NCBI GenBank assembly: GCA_034440615.1
Contig: JAOTOM010004616.1
Coordinates: 1-64,000, forward strand
Length of the DNA: 64,000 nt
From: Ashinkailepas kermadecensis
Lineage: Eukaryota > Arthropoda > Thecostraca > Neolepadidae
Reading direction: 5' to 3'
Shown: positions 24,747 to 34,907 of the stretch, piece by piece
Layout of the letters: every line of letters starts with the position of its first letter
Numbering within the stretch: the first letter of the stretch is position 1
Notes under the pieces: model-generated
What the model saw: only the letters and a program-made list of their open reading frames with translations
Told to the model about the DNA's origin: nothing
Databases searched by the model: none
Translations under genes and position numbers: made by a program

Positions 24747-25850
24747 AGCAGCGCCAGCAGCTGCTGGTGAGATGGCGCGCAAAGAAACTGCTGCAGCAGC
24801 AGCAGCAGCAGCACTTGCGGCCGTCTCGCCAGCAGCCATGGCTGCATCTAACTTTGCCGCAGTCGCCGCTCCAGCCGCCGCCGCTCTCGCCACTACAGCC
24901 GCAGCCGCAGCCGCAGTCGCCGCTCCAGCCGGCGTCGTTCTCGCCTGACCAGCAGCCGCCGCTCTCGCCACTCCAGCCGCAGCCACAGCCGCAGTCACCT
25001 CTCCAGCCGGCGCCGCCGCTCCAGCCGGCGTCGCTCTCGCCTGACCAGCCGCCGCCGCTCTCGCCACTCCAGCCGCAGCCACAGCCGCAGTCGCCTCTCC
25101 AGCCGGCGCCGCCGCTCCAGCCGCAGCCGCTGTCGCTGCTCCTGCGGGAGCAACAAGAACGGCTGTGTCTAGAGGATCTGCTGCCGCTCCTGCTGCAGCA
25201 GGTGCGGCAGAAAACGGCGGATCTGCTGCAGCAGGAGCGGCAGCAAGCGGCGGATCTGTTGCAGAAGGAGCGACAGCAAGCGGCGGATCTGGTGCAGCAG
25301 AAGCGGGAAGAGCGACAACGGGAGCGGCAGCGGGCGGCAATTCTGCTGCAGCAGGAGGAACAGCGGCGGCTCGGCGAGCAGCGTCAGCAGCCGGACGTGC
25401 CGCGACACCGGCGGAGGGTTTGTACGCAGCGATATGAGCTGCTGGCGAGAATGCGCGCAACGAGGCTGCAGGAGCGGCAGTCTCGCCAGCAGCCATCGCT
25501 GCGCCTAATCCCGCCGCTGCCGCTGCAGTCTGCTCCGCAGCTTGCTGAGCCGCCGCTGTCGTCGCCCCAGCCGCTGCCGCTGTCGTCGCGCCAGCCGAAG
25601 TCGCCGCCCAGGTCGACGCCCAGGTCGACGCCGTCGTCGCGCCAGTCGCCGCAGCCTCCGTCGTCGCCGCCGTCCCAGCTGCCGTTGGCGCCGTCCTGTG
25701 CGCCACAGCCACACCTGCCACCGCCATCACGCTCGCCGTCGCCACCGGAGTCACAGCCGCCATCGTCGCCAGCGTCGCAGCCGCCGTTGCCGCTTCCGCA
25801 GCCGGCCGGCGGCTGGACGCTTGGCGCTGAAGCGGTGCCGGCAGGCTGCG
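23312..25850 (+). CDS. Exon 1: acidic start, Pro/Gln-rich and coiled-coil region
   Basis: The ATG at 23312 (MSSSEEERPGEP) is preferred over the upstream in-frame ATG at 23285. Pro-rich tracts (QPPPSPPLQPLQ-type) occupy roughly residues 140-225. They are followed by a ~170-residue coiled coil of repeated QQEREKW/RDKLQKE heptad-like units, a second Pro-rich block with a poly-Pro run, a second coiled coil (LLQQERQQAADLLQKE) and a final Pro/Ser-rich part. The donor GTAAGG at 25851 leaves one base (phase 1). The GCC/CAG-rich DNA keeps all frames open, so Ala-rich antisense ORFs here are shadows. Confidence 0.7.
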
Positions 25851-28606
25851 GTAAGGCTTACCGAACGGGATTTACTTCAGTGACCTATGCAATAGCGCCA
25901 TACACAACCACAAAATGGTTCAATCAACGCACCTGTAGGGTGGTTTGAAATGTAAACTTGGCAAGCATTAGCGTTTGAAATATCAAGCACGTGTGTTGTG
26001 CTCGATCTGCTTGTGGTGTCACTTGTCGATCACTTCATCTCGTATTCAGAGTAGAACCTACGTTTTTTTTTCACTCTGTGCAATAGTCATGTGACATCAG
26101 TGATTTGGAGAGAACAAAACAAACGTGACCAATTTATGGGTGCTTTTTTTCGGGCAGAGCTGGTGACAGGCGGCGTGCCGTGCATGTGCGGTGGCCTCTT
26201 CAGGACGGTGCACAGCGTGCAGCAGCACACTTACACCGTGAAGCACCGGCAGGAGGAGGCGGTCTATTACAGGACCGCCCGCCTGCTGGTCCGGGACGGC
26301 CAGCTGCGCGTTTACACCAATACGCGCAGTGACACGTAAGCTACTTGGGACGCTCCATGCCGACAACATGTTGTACAGCAAAGTGCATTGTGTGAATGTC
26401 ATGGCGACGGTGCTCAATCTATGTCACTCAAAATGAGCACCTATGATCCTTTCCCCCATTGAAAGTGCATTGATTTCATGCCGCACGTTGTCAATTCATG
26501 TCACTCAATATGTTATCACTTATGTTTGTTGCCTCCGTCATACCGTCAACATGCATGTGAACATCGGAACTTGGTGTTTGTCACCACAGTCGTTTTTCTC
26601 ATTTGCAGGACGGAAGTCCGCTGTCCCCTGTGCCGGCCGACCAGGACGTTCTCGGCCGGCGCCTCGGGACAGCAGGCGCTGCGGCGGCACGTCCGAAATC
26701 ACCATCCCGGCCAGATGCCTCATGTGCGCCAAATGGAGCGTTTTGCGCGCAAACTAGTAAGTGCCCCGCATACGGTAGAGTAAATGTGTACATGGTTTGG
26801 AATGCGTAATGTCGAAAGTCGACTGTAATGCAGCCTGCTATTCATTTTGGTTGGTGACAGGACTGTATTAATTAACAATTTGACCGTAATGTAGAAAAGT
26901 ACCAATGACACTGAACTGCTTGTTTCAGTGCATACGCGCCAACTCCGAGCACGCGGCACAGGCGCTGGGTGTGCCCGTGCACCAGGATTGCTTGCAAGCA
27001 ATTCAGGTGAGCACCAAATGTATGTCCATTCGGATACGCAATGTCAATGTCAATGTCCGGCGGCCAGGGACGTCGGCACGGACGGTGGTCGGTGGGGCGG
27101 CAAGTTTGCGGACAATGCCATTTGTCAGTTCATTATTCGCCGTGCAACCTCGCGCTCTTCCTGTCAACATTGTTAATTTAAGCGAAATGGAGGTAGGACA
27201 ACCATGTGGGGAGCAACATATTCCTCCCCACACGATGACGGCACCAGGCCGAAAAAGCACGCGCGAAATAAACATTCACTTACTATAGAAAACTTGGCGA
27301 TGTTCAACGAACGCCAATATTCACTCCCAAGAAGTGGCGGCGACTTTCGATGATTGTTTGTCGGCTATTGAGCATTTGCCATGATACTACAGGAGGTGGT
27401 GCGTGAGCGGCATCTGGCCGAGATGGCGACGGAGGCAGACGTACTGTTGCCCGGCATTTTGCTACCCAGCCAGCTATTGCGGGCATCAGTACGTCTGGAC
27501 GGCGCCGACCAAGACGCTTTCATGCACCTGGGCACAGTAAGTGAGCCACACTATTTTCGCAATACTTCTTCGTAAAGTTATACGTGCTGCAAACTTTCTT
27601 TCATTGGGTGGTTCACTACGCACGTTATGTTCACAGCTAATGGCGTCACCAGCAGTAGTTCGCCGGTGGGCACGAGATTGGGAAATGGTCAAGCGGTTTG
27701 AGTGTAACACGTGTGCTACAATGAGCCATGAATCAGATATGACTCAGATGCTGTAACCCCGTTGATGCTGTGAGACATGATTACCAGCACCGCTATGTGT
27801 TACAGTACGCGGTGACCTGGCATCAGCAGGCGACCACGCTCAGTCTGCTGCTGCAGCTGGCCGGGCTGCAGCAGCACGTCGACTGGCGCGTGGTCGTCTG
27901 CAACGAGGAGAACCGGATAGCGGTGAGACTGGACTTTAGAACCTAGCCATGGTTCACAATGCTTCCTTCTCATCTTTTACTGATTATGCTTATGCTGTGT
28001 TTTTACTTGCCACATCTGGGCAATGCCACTCGCTTCCGTCGCCGGCTAGTGTTGAGGATATGACTTGATGGAAGCTGCTGACGGCTAGAGGGTTGTACAG
28101 TGTGAGCATGGGTGAAAGTGTCAATGCACGCCAAGCGCAACAGAAGCGTCGCCTGCCAATGTACTCTGCTTAGCTTTGCCTTGTTCTGGTATTTGATAAT
28201 TTGGCATGCACTACTTAATGTGCTGACAGGTATTCGATGCGGTCGAGAACGCCCTGCGCCTGCAGCCATTCAACGGACGCAAGTTCGTACAGGCGGTGCA
28301 TCATTTCATCTCTTTCATCCAGACGAAAAAATGCCACCTTCGATGCACCGCCATGGCCGAACACTTTTTGGCCATAAGTACGGGCTTGCAAGGCCTGCAA
28401 AGAGCGCTCAAATCTGGCAAGTTTTAGTAATATGCTGTTTACGTTGCTATCGATTCAGGTGTATAAATTTGCAGAAACCATATGCACACATTGTGGCTGG
28501 TAACAACTTATGATGTTTGCGTTGCACTCGCTCGCATCATGAATGTTTGTACTTTCCGGCGCCATATCGTTTTTATTATCCGTTAATAACTCACCCTAGG
28601 TGTTTC

Positions 28607-28650
<44 letters not shown>

Positions 28651-31600
28651 TTACTTGGAGCCTGGACGTATGTGATAATTACGTTGGAATGCGGTTGCAG
28701 AGTACGATCGGGCAATGGCCCGGCGCGAGGAGCGGAAACGCGACCCCCGCTTCGCGCTGGAGATGTCCGATCGTGCTCAGATCGAAGCCATCTGCCAGGG
28801 CTACCTCGACCGCACGACCCGCAACCCACCGGAGCCGCCCACCCGCTTAATGGCCGTCCGCTTCCGGGAGTGAGTAGCCACATGCTTGGCAGCGGCCGGA
28901 CCGATAGTAATTTACATTCTGCTGACTTATTTCCAGATGCTCTACTGCCAAATGCAGACAGTGCAAAGCGAGGATGTGTGTCAGCCAGACCCATGACTGG
29001 AGGTTGGGTGTGCGGCTCCCACCCCCTGGTTTGATACCCTGCCAATGTTAACTTGTAGTCATGATAAATTTCTAACCCGATCACCAAACGACTGATTTGT
29101 TGACATAAATCCTTCCACATGCATGAAAACATCGGAAACGCGCTCTTATCGCAATCATAACAAAACGGTGTCGTGTGTTTCAGGGTGCTGTTCATTGCCA
29201 TGTGCAACCTGTGCGGTTTCCGCACATGGGCAGTGAGCGGCACCACCTTGGAGGAGATGGCCAAGGTCAAGGTAAGTGGACGGCTAAAACACCAGCAGGT
29301 CGTCGTTCATGTTGGATGTGATGGCGTGATCTACCCGAGGGCACAAGTCCACTACGGCCGATAGTGCCGTTGTGGTATGCGTTATTCAGTTATTCAATAA
29401 CTTCTGCGGCCTTTCTCGCGACGTGTCGTTCTCAGCTGTTTTGTTGACCCTTACTCATATGTCTTTAAACCTGTGTCTGCAGGAGCACCGAGACGACGAC
29501 GGCCAGCTGGGCTACTCCTGGTACACTGCTGCCAGCAAGACACTGGGCAGCAGAGGGGAAGCCCTGCTGGTCGTCAACCAGGTCGTCTGGGATGCCCTGG
29601 CATACTTCGTCGCGGAGCTCCGCCCGATCATAATGGAGCACCTGGAGACTAACGGTGAGTTTGGCGACAAGTGACTGATGCGTGTACATCCCACCCGAGT
29701 GCTTCACATGTGTATTGACATCGCACACACCACGGGAATAGCATTTAGAGTAAGTGCACTTGCTATAAATAATTGTACCATTTGCTTCTTTGCGTGGGTT
29801 GTTACATGCTTGCAGACCCAAATATTGCACTCGTATAATATTTCTACCACAAATAGCTCCGCGTGACTGCGCCTCACCCGGCCGAAGAGCATGATGTCAC
29901 ATTATTTTCTCGTCCGCTACCTCTCAAGACGTCTTGGCGCACTGTGAAGCGTATACTGTGCACTGGGCTGGGACTTGAGGAAGTGAAACCATCTTTCAGC
30001 CCACACCCAGTCGGTGCTCGCTGGGGCGAGGAGCTCCACGGCGAAGCTGGACGAGGCGCTCCGGTGGGCTGCCGGCGGGCTGGACATAGCCGAGGTGCCC
30101 AGTCTCGTCGGCCGGTTCGTCAACAGCAGGAACCGGGCGTTCCACAACGTCACGGTCAGTCTCAACGTGCAGTGCATGCACCAGTCTGCAGTGATGTGGT
30201 GAATGATGCCGTTTGCTCATACTTGGCATCAAGTCATCCCATTGCCTGTCGTACCCAATTGATGAACAAATGTCATATACAGTGATGCAAGTTTATCAAT
30301 AATGACGAAATGAATGGTAACAGTCAGCCACGTACGTGGAAGCACCAGTCTGCAGTGATGTGGTGAATGATGCCGTTAGCTCATACTTGGCATCAAGTCA
30401 TCCCATTGCCTGTCGTACCCAATTGATGAACAAATGTCATATACAGTGATGCAAGTTTATCAATGATGACGAAATGAATGGTAACAGTCAGCCACGTACG
30501 TGGAAGTAACATTGTCATGCTTTACAAAACCTTTCCGTACTATATGCCCACAACAGTTGTTGCACTTGTGTGTGGATCGGCACACGCATGCAACGAATAT
30601 TGATCTTTGCGAATAGCGTACAAGCCGCTATTTTCATCGTGCTATGGTACGTTTAGTTGTCACATTTAAGTTCCCTAAGAGTATATTGCAATCACAATTT
30701 ACATGTACGGCTTTGCCGACTGATGAAATGTGTCTCCCGGTACACAGCTGCGATCATACAGGTTTGGTTTGTCTACAGGATCGGCAAATGCGGGAGCGCG
30801 GAGTGCTGCAGGGGTTCAGCGAGGCGACGTCCGCTGAGGCCCGTGCACACTCCGTGCAGACGGCCGAACGCCACTACACGGCGTTCGGCCACCAGGACCG
30901 TGTGTATCGCTACCTACAAACATTCCGGCCACCAGGACCGTGTGTATCGCTACCTACAGACATTCCGGCCACCAGGACCGTGTGTATCGCTACCTACAGA
31001 CATTCCGGCGGACGGCACTTGTGAGCACCTTATTGTTGGATACAGCGTGGAAATCGTTGAGTTTCGGCACACTGCCAGCTAGCATTCATGGTTATTCCAG
31101 CTCTTTGGATTTAATTGTTTGGTCAAATTTGTACACCAGCTCATTTCCTTCAAGTAGCATAGGCAATGAAGCGAATGACAGCAGACCAGGGCCTCGATAA
31201 TTATTCTTGAACTGGTGATGTATCTCATGGGTGAACTTACGTTCGGTTGCCAATGCTCTGCTAATATTCATATTTATTCCAGCCGTACCTGCTCATGTTG
31301 TCGTAGCGAGGAACAGGACACCGGTTTCCCGCCGGTCGCATTTCGAAGCTGGTGCTGTACCCCATGTTAGACATTGCGCCAGTTCGTTACCGTTCGTGAC
31401 ATATCCGCCATCATCCGTGACATGATCACAGACATGACATGCTGGTGCTTCCACCGGCAGGAATCGACAACGGGTCAGCAGGAGCCGCAGCCGGGTCCGT
31501 CGTCGGCTCCGGACATGCCATGGCCGGCCAGCCCCACCACAGAGGTAACACAGCCACAGAGTGACTCATTCGCAGTGCACGCACGGTGTTCTTGTATGCG

Positions 31601-33623
31601 CAGCAGGTACTTTTGACAAGTGTATTTCGGGCACCAGCATGTGGCAGTATACATGCATTCACTATATATGCAAAAATGAAAATGTACGTTGACGAATATT
31701 TATGCTTTTCATTGTTAGACTATTCGTATTTATTTTGATAACGGGAGGCAGACACCATGATCACCAGACTACGTGGTATCACGACATCACGATCTACGTG
31801 CCATCTGTATTGTTGAGGGAAATTCGGATCGATATGATGAGCGTTTTCGCGGTTTTTCCATCATGAGTTGCATTTCTAGATACACTGGATCACGGATTTC
31901 TTGCCATTGTGGGCAGCAATCAGCATTGTTTCCCTGGTTTTCGATGGTTCATTGTCACTGGAATGCGTCATAGTCACAAATATTCATGGCAATGTTGTTC
32001 CGCAGGAGCCGAGCACCGGCCCCTCCATTGCTGTTCCGGAGCCGCGACCCGGCCCTTCTACCGCTGGCCCGACGCCCGCCGGAGAGCCGACACACGGTCC
32101 TGCCCGCACCGCCACCGTTGGCGCGACGCCCGCCGGGGAGCCGCGGCCCGGCCCCTCCACCGCTGGCCCCGAGCCCGGTGAGGAGCCGCGGCCCGGCCCC
32201 TCCACCGCTGGCCCGGAGCCCGGTGAGGAGCCGCGGCCCGGCCCCTCCACTGCTGGCCCGGAGCCCGGTGAGGAGCCGCGCCCCGGCCCCGGCCCTGCTG
32301 TGGCGAACCGACCGCACCCCATCGCCGGCCCGGAGCCGCCCTCCACCGCCAGCCAGTCCGCCACCGGCCGGCTGGTGTTCCCGACCCGGTGGTGGACCAA
32401 GAATTCGTGACGGGGATAATAATTGTAAGTAACATTTCACTGATATTGCATGATCATTGTATTCTAGTTACCATTGCACAACTTGGATCAATAATAGGGT
32501 AAATCACTGAGACTAACCAATAATATTCGGATCAACATAGGCAATTTTCTGAACAGATTTCATCACGGTGTGCCACATGATGCCAGAACAATCGCCATAT
32601 GGACGTGCAATGGTGACATGTGGAGGATATCATAGCATATTGTCTGACCACTAAGCCAATGTCTCAAATCACGTAGACGTGGCTCTCCACCTTGCGTGAA
32701 ACCAACCAGCATTAACAATACCTACAGGTAAAGGACATCTTGGGCGAAATGGTCACATAACGCGAGGTGTGTCGATCCATGACGTGAGACCAACCGGCCA
32801 TGTCCGTGTCCTCAGGTCGAGTCTGTCATGCCGTACTACCTGGCGGTGCGCCAGGAGTTCGGCCTGCTGCCGGGAGAGACCTACCGCGAGCTGCAATACG
32901 CCAGGCAGCCTACCTCCACCGGCGGTCCCTCCCGGCAGCACGCCCGCTGCAGCCCAGCCGAAACCGCCATCTTCCGGTGGTACGAGGTGGTCGGCCATCG
33001 CCTCGTCCACCCCAGTGGGCGGCTACCTTTCAAAAATTTGAAGGCCGTGCTGGCCCAGATGTACTTACATTTTGGGTTGGCACGGAACGCCACCCACTGG
33101 TCGCGGGAGAAACGGCACCTCCAGGTGAGATATTTTCGTAGCGTAATGCTTGTAAGGTACATTGTTGTCCTGTCAAATCCATCAGTTTATTTCTTGTGGT
33201 TTGTCAGTCACATTTTGCCTGATGAATAGCAGCACCCACATCAGTGTCTTTTTCTATAATTTTACGGGTGCCCCTCAATGCTGGCCTTCCATTACCCCAA
33301 ATATGTCCAACTGCTAACATGAGACTCTACAGTTTGTCCCAATGTATTTGGGCTCGCCTGTTACCTCCACGCAGTGTTGTTTTGCATATGTTCTTGGCGC
33401 AATAGTCCCTTCGATGTTTTAGTCTCGTCCAATAGCTCCATGCATTGTGGCCCGTAAATAATTGACTTAAACTCGAATAAGTTCCTGAAATCCCCGCCGC
33501 TCCAAGCAAGTCGCATCGACTACCGATATGTTTATTCGATTGCGAGTCGCTTACGAAATATTTCATGTTACGACAAACGTATAACGGTTCGTTTATTTTC
33601 AGCGGCGGCAGCTCGACAGTTGA
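23312..33623 (+). CDS. Crypton-like tyrosine recombinase gene, ~16 exons (possibly disrupted)
   Basis: The exons join in compatible phases, which supports one transcription unit. Domain order: acidic start (MSSSEEE); about 840 residues rich in Pro and Gln with two Glu/Arg/Gln coiled coils (exon 1); a C2H2 finger (exon 3); alpha-helical exons 4-8; a tyrosine recombinase core (exons 8-12); a Pro-rich repeat tail (exons 13-14); and a compact C-terminal segment (exons 15-16). Candidate catalytic residues: R in CGFRTWAV (exon 9), K in ASKTLGS (exon 10), R in MRER, H in RAHSVQTAERHY and Y in the same motif (exon 12). The HSxxTAERHY motif matches Crypton-type and fish tyrosine recombinase-domain proteins known to me. 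Such enzymes cut and rejoin DNA through the tyrosine. It could be a Crypton transposon or a domesticated derivative. The frame is broken by a 40-bp triplication in exon 12 and the exon 14 donor is uncertain. Confidence 0.7.
26158..26335 (+). CDS. Exon 2
   Basis: The acceptor cgggcag ends at 26157. The split codon with exon 1 gives Glu, then LVTGGVPCMCGGLFRTVHSV. It contains a CMC pair and a later HTYTVKH, possibly a further metal site. The donor GTAAGC is at 26336, phase 2. Confidence 0.65.
26609..26756 (+). CDS. Exon 3: C2H2 zinc finger
   Basis: The acceptor tttgcag ends at 26608. The split codon gives Thr, followed by EVRCPLCRPTRTF and ALRRHVRNHHPG. The spacing C-x2-C ... H-x4-H is that of a classical C2H2 finger with a somewhat long middle. 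The donor GTAAGT is at 26757, phase 0. Confidence 0.7.
26929..27006 (+). CDS. Exon 4
   Basis: The acceptor tgtttcag ends at 26928. The exon is 26 codons (CIRANSEHAAQALGVPVHQD...). The donor GTGAGC is at 27007, phase 0. It has no known motif. Confidence 0.6.
27393..27536 (+). CDS. Exon 5
   Basis: The acceptor actacag ends at 27392. The exon is 48 codons (EVVRERHLAEMATEADVLLP...). The donor GTAAGT is at 27537, phase 0. It is probably helical with no known motif. Confidence 0.65.
27806..27922 (+). CDS. Exon 6
   Basis: The acceptor tgttacag ends at 27805. The exon is 39 codons (YAVTWHQQATTLSLLLQLAG...). The donor GTGAGA is at 27923, phase 0. Confidence 0.65.
28230..28416 (+). CDS. Exon 7 (uses a GC donor)
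   Basis: The acceptor gctgacag ends at 28229. It reads FDAVENALRLQPFNGRKFVQ and ends LQGLQRALKS. No GT donor keeps the frame, but GCAAGT at 28417 does. It leaves one base that joins exon 8 as Glu (KSEYDRAMARREER), so a GC-AG intron is inferred. This part resembles the helical N-terminal region of phage-type integrase domains. Confidence 0.6.
28605..28650. repeat. (AT)n(GT)n microsatellite in intron 7
   Basis: Compound dinucleotide run: AT to about 28624, then GT to 28650. It lies inside the intron with the GC donor. Confidence 0.9.
28701..28869 (+). CDS. Exon 8
   Basis: The acceptor ggttgcag ends at 28700. It reads YDRAMARREERKRDPRFALE and then EAICQGYLDRTTRNPPEPP, leading into the recombinase core. 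The donor GTGAGT is at 28870, phase 2. Confidence 0.7.
29184..29271 (+). CDS. Exon 9: recombinase box I
   Basis: The acceptor gtttcag ends at 29183. It reads VLFIAMCNLCGFRTWAVSGT then TLEEMAKVK. The Arg in CGFRTWAV sits where related proteins have the first catalytic Arg (QRPGV-like). The donor GTAAGT is at 29272, phase 0. Confidence 0.75.
29483..29654 (+). CDS. Exon 10: beta region with catalytic Lys candidate
   Basis: The acceptor tctgcag ends at 29482. It reads EHRDDDGQLGYSWYTAASKT, then a VVNQVVWDALAYFVAELRP helix. The Lys in ASKT matches the conserved HKT/SKT position of the family. The donor GTGAGT is at 29655, phase 1. Confidence 0.75.
30000..30154 (+). CDS. Exon 11
   Basis: The acceptor atctttcag ends at 29999 and is the one that keeps the frame; a cccag 11 bases later does not. 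It reads KLDEALRWAAGGLDIAEVPS then LVGRFVNSRNRAFHNVT, the FFVNSxGRxF-like step before box II. The donor GTCAGT is at 30155, phase 0. Confidence 0.65.
30178..30505. repeat. 164-bp tandem duplication in intron 11
   Basis: 30178-30341 and 30342-30505 are almost identical (starting gcaccagtctgcagtgatgtgg). The duplication is recent by its similarity and intronic by the exon model. Confidence 0.85.
30779..31020 (+). CDS. Exon 12: recombinase box II with catalytic His and Tyr; carries a 40-bp triplication
   Basis: The acceptor tctacag ends at 30778. It reads DRQMRERGVLQGFSEATSAE then RAHSVQTAERHYTAF, giving the second Arg (MRER), His and nucleophile Tyr. Immediately after, a 40-bp unit (ggccaccaggaccgtgtgta...) is present three times at 30887-31006. 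The net extra 80 bp moves the frame. A single unit would end the exon in phase 0 at GTGAGC (31021), which fits exon 13. Confidence 0.75.
30887..31006 (+). repeat. 40-bp unit in three tandem copies within exon 12
   Basis: The copies start at 30887, 30927 and 30967 and differ by one or two bases. Because 40 is not a multiple of 3, each added copy changes the reading frame after GHQDRVYRYLQTF. Confidence 0.9.
31461..31544 (+). CDS. Exon 13
   Basis: The acceptor ccggcag ends at 31460. The exon is 28 codons in phase 0 (ESTTGQQEPQPGPSSAPDMP...). The donor GTAACA is at 31545. It matches exon 14 in style, supporting this frame as the original one. Confidence 0.55.
32006..32410 (+). CDS. Exon 14: Pro-rich repeats, uncertain 3' end
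   Basis: The acceptor ttccgcag ends at 32005. The frame EPSTGPSIAVPEPRPGPSTA continues with three GPEPGEEPRPGPSTA units. In this frame a TGA lies at 32408-32410. A strong GTAAGT donor at 32425 lies beyond the stop. A weak GTGTTC donor at 32375 would keep phase 0 into exon 15. So either the protein ends here, the weak donor is used, or the gene is damaged. Confidence 0.5.
   Translation, partial: EPSTGPSIAVPEPRPGPSTAGPTPAGEPTHGPARTATVGATPAGEPRPGPSTAGPEPGEEPRPGPSTAGPEPGEEPRPGPSTAGPEPGEEPRPGPGPAVANRPHPIAGPEPPSTASQSATGRLVFPTRWWTKNS
32816..33124 (+). CDS. Exon 15
   Basis: The acceptor tcctcag ends at 32815. It reads VESVMPYYLAVRQEFGLLPG, then SPAETAIFRWYEVVGHRLV and LKAVLAQMYLHFGLARNATH. The balanced composition suggests a folded segment. 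The donor GTGAGA is at 33125, phase 0. It has no recognised domain. Confidence 0.55.
33603..33623 (+). CDS. Exon 16 (terminal)
   Basis: The acceptor attttcag ends at 33602. It codes for RRQLDS and a TGA stop, in phase with exon 15. No clear AATAAA follows within 300 bp, only AT/GT-rich sequence. Confidence 0.45.
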   Translation, partial: RRQLDS

Positions 33624-34416
33624 AGATCCCCGCCCAAACTGGCTGACGTGGATTGGCGGCTTCGCGGTGGGGTGCCGGTCGTCTGTATATAGGTGTTTTA
33701 TTTATTATTTTATTTATTGTTGTATTGTTCTTGTTGTATGGTGTTTAATGTGTAGTGTATGTGTGTATTTTCCGTCCATTTAGTGTATTTTTTGTGTGTG
33801 TGTATTTTCCGTCCATGTAGTGTTTTTTTTGTGCATTGCGTAATGTATGTATGTATATTGTGTGTGTATTGTATAATCATATTCCATGACACAATACATG
33901 TCAAGATCTAGTCAGTCATCGTTTGCCACCCCGAGACGAGGTTCATGTTTGGTGCGCGGCGTCAGTCCATACGTGCCGACGGTCTGGGCGGCCAGTGGCG
34001 TATCCAGTTCTGTCTCCACAGACACCACTGCATGACAATGGCAGAGAATAGGTGATGCACAAGCACAACAGATGCGCCGCCGCTTCTCCCCTCGGTTCCT
34101 GTGGCCCGACGCCGCTGCCGACGGGACGGCGGCAGGCTGTGGCCGTCGGCCGTCGAGAAAGACGGGGTGAGACAGGTCAGAAATTGGGATAGAACACAGA
34201 ATAAGAACATGGGAAGAGCAGATGTTGAGCATTCGAGTAACTAAGATTGAGAATTGGACTTAATTTTCTGGCTGTAGAACCAAGCCTCCGTAAGATAGGC
34301 AGGTAGGGATGATTCGCCCGGTAGGCAGGATGGGCCGGGACTGATCCATTTGTCAGGTAGGCAATCATCAAGCACCCTGACTGGTCAACTAGGATCAAGT
34401 CTGGTCAAGAATATTA

Positions 34417-34418
<2 letters not shown>
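33624..34418. other. Downstream of recombinase gene; no second gene seen
   Basis: 33740-33840 has a ~44-bp imperfect tandem duplication around gtgtattttccgtccat. 33930-34150 is more GC-rich, but no protein family is recognised on either strand. Confidence 0.45.

Positions 34419-34455
<37 letters not shown>
34419..34455. repeat. (AT)n microsatellite
   Basis: Uninterrupted AT dinucleotide run of roughly 37 bases. Confidence 0.9.
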
Positions 34456-34459
<4 letters not shown>

Positions 34460-34502
34460 TAGCAGCCCGTCGCGAGCCCACGGTCCCTGTCGCCCGGCCT
34501 CG

Positions 34503-34544
34503 GTGCCAGTCCTAGTACCGGCGCCGAAGTACTAGGACCGGCAC
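34503..34544. repeat. 16-bp stem hairpin and CTAGGTACC-rich block
   Basis: 34503-34518 (gtgccagtcctagtac) pairs with 34529-34544 with one mismatch across a 10-base GC-rich loop. Direct repeats of cctaggtaccacc follow at 34545-34600. It lies just outside the 3' end of LINE D. Confidence 0.7.
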
Positions 34545-34907
34545 CTAGGTACCTACCGGTACCACCTAGGTACCACCGCCTAGGTACCACCGCCTACCGG
34601 CTCCGAGGTAACGTTTTATTCACTCTTGTATTCATTTATTATTCATGTATCCTACTTTTACATATCAGGCTAAAGCCCTAATATTGGAAGGTCACCTATC
34701 CAACTACCGCCAACCATCGCCAGTGGATTACTTAGAACAAAATCTCAACAAAGGAATGATGCCAAGTCCACGCGCACCCAACATGGCGATTTCGCGAGTT
34801 GTGCAAGTTCACTGTTAACTATTTTGATAACAGATGGTGAGAATGCCACGAAGGGCCCGATAAGTTCGTTGCGGACCGAAATCACCTTTCGCGCTAGTCC
34901 TCGGACT

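Noticed and set aside
24498..25763. 421-residue Ala-rich minus-strand ORF
   Set aside because: Shadow of the CAG/CCG-rich exon 1. Its composition is almost only Ala/Thr, and the plus strand has the splice-compatible frame.
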